From positions 148 through 8,101 of the forward strand of contig PMDT01000079.1 in NCBI GenBank assembly GCA_003154555.1: 7,954 bases of DNA, given 5' to 3'. The translations under genes were made by a program, and so were the position numbers. How positions within the stretch are numbered: position 1 is the stretch's first letter; each line of letters opens with the position of its first letter. The notes under the pieces are model-generated. The model saw only the letters and a program-made list of their open reading frames with translations, made no database searches and had not been told where the DNA came from. This document shows positions 5,793 through 7,954 of this stretch, piece after piece. The stretch comes from Spirochaetaceae bacterium (lineage in GTDB: Bacteria > Spirochaetota > Spirochaetia > SZUA-6 > Fen-1364).

Positions 5793-7084
5793 ACGGCGCA
5801 CGTCGGAGGGGTCAGGGAGTGATCGCACATCTTTTCGGCAGGATAAGCGGAAGGGACGGCGCCAACGGCGCCGGGCTCCCCGCGCCGCAGACGCCGGACC
5901 AGGCGCGCCTGCTCGATTCGCTCAGCAGGTTGGCGGGAGGCGTCGCGCACGATCTGAACAACATTCTCCTCGTCATCCAGGGGTACACGGAGATGGCTCT
6001 TGCCGAACCCGACGCCGGGCCGTCCACACATGCGTTGCTGGCCGAGGTCAAGGACGCGGCCGGGCGGGCATCGCTCCTGGTGCATGAGCTCCTCGTGCTG
6101 GGACAGCGCGGGCCATTCTCGCCCCGCCTGCTCTCGCTCGACGAAGCCATCCTCCATCATCTGCCCCTGGTCATGAAAACAGCTGGCGAATCGATCGAAG
6201 TCCATCACGCCCCGGGCGGGGATGTCCCGATGGTGGTTGCCGATGAGGAGCTCATCGGTCTGCTCCTGAAGGCTTTCTGTCTCCGCGCGCGCGAATCGTC
6301 GCCAAAGGGGGGCAGCATCACGATTGCCACGTCGGTGCGGCGGGCCGAGAAGGCGGGAGATCACCCCCCCGATGACTTCCGCGGCGAGCAGATCATCCTC
6401 CGTGTGACCGACACGGGAAATCCCATGACGGAAGAGGCGCGGGCACGGCTTTTCGAGCCCTATCTTCCTTCCCCGACCGGCGGAAAAGGGACCGGGCTTG
6501 GCATGTCAATCGCCTACGCGGCGGCGCGCAGGCTCGGCGCGCAGATCGAGCTGGAGCGTTCATCCGTGGAGGGCACCGTGTTTACGTGCGCCTTCCCCGC
6601 CCGCAGGGCCGCCGGAATGTCGCCAAGAGCGACCGCGGAGCGCCAGGGAGTGGCCGCTGGAATGTCGCCAGGAGCGACCGCGGGAGCGTTCGGTCGGGCC
6701 GGTGTGAACGCGAACGGCGCCGTCACTATCCTTCTTGCGGAGGACGACGAAGGGATACGCGCGCTTGCGACCAAGGTCCTTGCTCGCGAGGGTTACCAGG
6801 TGCTCGCCGCAAACGATGGCGAGCAGGCCGTGGAGATATTCGAGCGCGAGGCAGGCAGGATCAGCCTCGTCGTCCTGGACGACGTGATGCCCCGCATGGG
6901 CGGTCGCGCCGCCCTGGCCCTCATGCGCGGGAAAGTTCCTGACCTGCCGGCAATCCTTTGCAGTGGATATACCTGGCAGCTCGACGGCAGCGCCAGCCCG
7001 GGGGTCGGGATCTCCCGCGTGCTCGCCAAGCCATGGCAGCCGCTGGAGCTCCTGCGCCGCGTGCGCGAGGGCCTGGGGGCATGA
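5789..7084 (+). CDS. Soluble hybrid histidine kinase (HisKA-HATPase-REC) with atypical N-box
   Basis: Protein of 431 residues with no membrane segment or recognisable sensor domain. A basic/Gly-rich N-terminus (1-40) precedes the dimerisation/phospho-acceptor helix LSRLAGGVAHDLNNILLVIQGY, with His54. The ATP-binding domain (about 145-270) keeps the DTG of the G1 box (Asp208), the FEPY motif and an intact GTGLGM G2 box. However, the N-box reads LLLKAFCLRARESSPKGG: the usual Mg-binding Asn is replaced by Arg166, and G1 reads DTGNPM instead of DTGxGM. Kinase activity is therefore in doubt. A linker (about 273-310) built largely from three inverted dispersed-repeat units (276-298) leads to a C-terminal receiver (311-431) with Asp319/Asp320, phospho-acceptor Asp364 (LDDVMPRMGG), Ser392 and Lys414. 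The start at 5789 overlaps the cyclase stop (ATGA), and its own stop overlaps the next start in the same way, indicating coupled translation. Confidence 0.9.
   Translation: MNGARRRGQGVIAHLFGRISGRDGANGAGLPAPQTPDQARLLDSLSRLAGGVAHDLNNILLVIQGYTEMALAEPDAGPSTHALLAEVKDAAGRASLLVHELLVLGQRGPFSPRLLSLDEAILHHLPLVMKTAGESIEVHHAPGGDVPMVVADEELIGLLLKAFCLRARESSPKGGSITIATSVRRAEKAGDHPPDDFRGEQIILRVTDTGNPMTEEARARLFEPYLPSPTGGKGTGLGMSIAYAAARRLGAQIELERSSVEGTVFTCAFPARRAAGMSPRATAERQGVAAGMSPGATAGAFGRAGVNANGAVTILLAEDDEGIRALATKVLAREGYQVLAANDGEQAVEIFEREAGRISLVVLDDVMPRMGGRAALALMRGKVPDLPAILCSGYTWQLDGSASPGVGISRVLAKPWQPLELLRRVREGLGA
6614..6681 (-). repeat. Three inverted-orientation repeat units in the kinase linker
   Basis: Units on the + strand are 6614-6636 (23 bp), 6637-6658 (22 bp, decayed) and 6659-6681 (23 bp). 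Read on the minus strand, the outer units contain GTCGCTCCTGGCGAC (6664-6678) and GTCGCTCTTGGCGAC (6619-6633) followed by ATTCC. This matches the CheB-linker unit in order, loop and flank. The stem differs at two paired positions, both compensated. The middle unit retains one arm well (GTGGC on the + strand, 6650-6654) but has a mismatched partner. In the kinase frame they encode the GMSPRATAE...GMSPGATAG linker. Confidence 0.85.
7067..7071 (+). promoter_or_regulatory. Ribosome binding site of the REC-PAS kinase gene
   Basis: GAGGG is 9 nt upstream of the ATG at 7081, within the last codons of the preceding kinase. Together with the ATGA overlap it supports that start. Confidence 0.5.
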
Positions 7085-7954
7085 GCACCGGCGTCCGGAT
7101 CCTCTATATCGAGGACGACCCGGGTCTCTCACGACTGGTGCGCGCGAAGTTGGAGGCGGACGGGTACCGCGTGGAGATCTGCGCGACGGGTGAGGAGGGG
7201 CTTGCCGCCTTCGATGAGGCCCTGCACGACCTGGTCATCGTCGACTACCAGCTCCCCGATTCAAACGGGCTGCAGGTGCTCGCCACGCTCATGGCGCGGG
7301 GTGCCTCGGTACCTGTCATCATTGCCACGGGAGCGGGCTCCGAGGAAATCGCGGTGCGTGCGATGAAGCTCGGCGCCGCCGACTACATCAACAAGGAAAC
7401 CTACAGCAAGTTCTTCCACCTCCTGCCGTCCCTCATCGAAAAGACGATGCGGCAGCACGAGCTCGCGCGGCAGAAGCAGCGGGCCGAAACCGAGCTGCGG
7501 GAGAGCGAGGAGAGGCTACGCTCCATCCTCGCATCGATCGATGACGCGGTCCTTGTCACCGACAAGGCGGGCATGTTCGTCGCCGCGCGCGCACCCGATG
7601 CGCCCGGCCGCGCCGCCGCGGCCTCACCGGACTGGATCGGGTCCACGTTCCGCGACGTCTTCCCCGAGGGCGTGGCGGCGCAGTTCGAGGCCGCTTTTGC
7701 CGCGGTGCAGGCGCATGACCGGGTGGAGCAGTTCGACTACTCGATGCCGTCCGACGGCACGGACACGTGGTTCAACGCCAAGGTGTCGCCGCTGAAGGAC
7801 ATGCACCGGGCCTTTGCGGGCGTGACGATCGTCGCGCGCGACATCACGGTGCGCAAGCAGGCGGAGGACCAGCTGCGCCTCGCCTCGCTTGCCGCCGACG
7901 CGGCCAGCAGGGCAAAAACGGATCTCCTGGCCGGCATGTCGCACGAGCTGCGCA
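7081..7954 (+). CDS. REC-PAS-HisKA sensor kinase, 5' part (3' end outside window)
   Basis: The first 291 codons of a cytoplasmic histidine kinase, open to the window end. An N-terminal receiver (about residues 5-120) has Asp12/Asp13, phospho-acceptor Asp55 (IVDYQLPDSNG), Thr83 and Lys105 (INKET). A charged coiled-coil-like helix (about 121-147, MRQHELARQKQRAETELRES) leads into a PAS domain (about 145-265), which starts ESEERLRSILASIDDAVLVTDKAG and ends with the standard VARDITVRKQAEDQL exit helix. The phospho-acceptor helix then begins (SRAKTDLLAGMSHELR), with His288 four codons before the edge. The ATP-binding domain, and possibly further receiver or HPt domains, must lie downstream. The PAS core has an Ala/Pro-rich loop (AARAPDAPGRAAAA), and no ligand can be predicted. 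The start is an ATGA overlap with the previous kinase, so it is the same transcript. The N-terminal receiver suggests it is itself controlled by phosphorylation, possibly by a CheA-type kinase (inference). Confidence 0.93.
   Translation, partial: MSTGVRILYIEDDPGLSRLVRAKLEADGYRVEICATGEEGLAAFDEALHDLVIVDYQLPDSNGLQVLATLMARGASVPVIIATGAGSEEIAVRAMKLGAADYINKETYSKFFHLLPSLIEKTMRQHELARQKQRAETELRESEERLRSILASIDDAVLVTDKAGMFVAARAPDAPGRAAAASPDWIGSTFRDVFPEGVAAQFEAAFAAVQAHDRVEQFDYSMPSDGTDTWFNAKVSPLKDMHRAFAGVTIVARDITVRKQAEDQLRLASLAADAASRAKTDLLAGMSHELR

Noticed and set aside
4482..5828. A 448-codon open frame on the minus strand
   Set aside because: Antisense shadow of the cyclase gene, for the same codon-bias reason. 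No recognisable motifs, and it crosses the cyclase-kinase junction.

Overview
This is a GC-rich window with G or C at most third codon positions. It is packed with seven co-oriented (+) genes, with gaps of at most about 20 bp or 4-bp ATGA overlaps, and reads as one piece of a long operon. No promoter, terminator, tRNA, rRNA, CRISPR array or insertion sequence is visible, and no gene-free stretch exceeds 300 bp. The gene mix (chemosensory core proteins, ComFB, HD-GYP, HEAT-cyclase, several hybrid kinases) suggests a free-living, signalling-rich Gram-negative bacterium. A deltaproteobacterial-type or similar lineage is my best guess, but the sequence does not prove it.

Layout: (1) 1-756, the 3' part of a CheB methylesterase, whose receiver/catalytic-domain linker begins with four 24-bp tandem repeats; (2) 759-1046, a ComFB-family protein; (3) 1056-2171, a REC-HD-GYP c-di-GMP phosphodiesterase; (4) 2185-2691, CheW; (5) 2712-5792, a 1026-residue fusion of a long HEAT-like helical array to a class III adenylate cyclase domain; (6) 5789-7084, a soluble histidine kinase with a C-terminal receiver and an atypical ATP-binding N-box; (7) 7081 to the window end, a REC-PAS-HisKA kinase cut off just after its phospho-acceptor histidine.

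Working model (inference): a chemosensory array of the 'alternative cellular function' type (CheB and CheW here; CheA, CheR and receptor presumably upstream) linked to nucleotide second messengers. The HD-GYP protein would remove c-di-GMP, the HEAT-cyclase would make cAMP, and ComFB belongs to a family with reported cyclic-dinucleotide-binding members. The two hybrid kinases could feed the receivers in the operon.

The least expected feature is a small dispersed palindromic repeat (15-bp core, 5-bp stem, 5-nt loop, units of about 22-24 bp). It occurs eight times at three places: four tandem copies in the CheB linker, one at the very C-terminus of the cyclase, and three in inverted orientation (the middle one decayed) in the linker of the histidine kinase. 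The stem shows two compensatory base-pair changes between places, every copy lies in coding sequence at a domain edge, and the unit has no stop codon in any of the six frames. This looks like a coding-tolerant mobile or structured repeat family. I do not recognise it by name.
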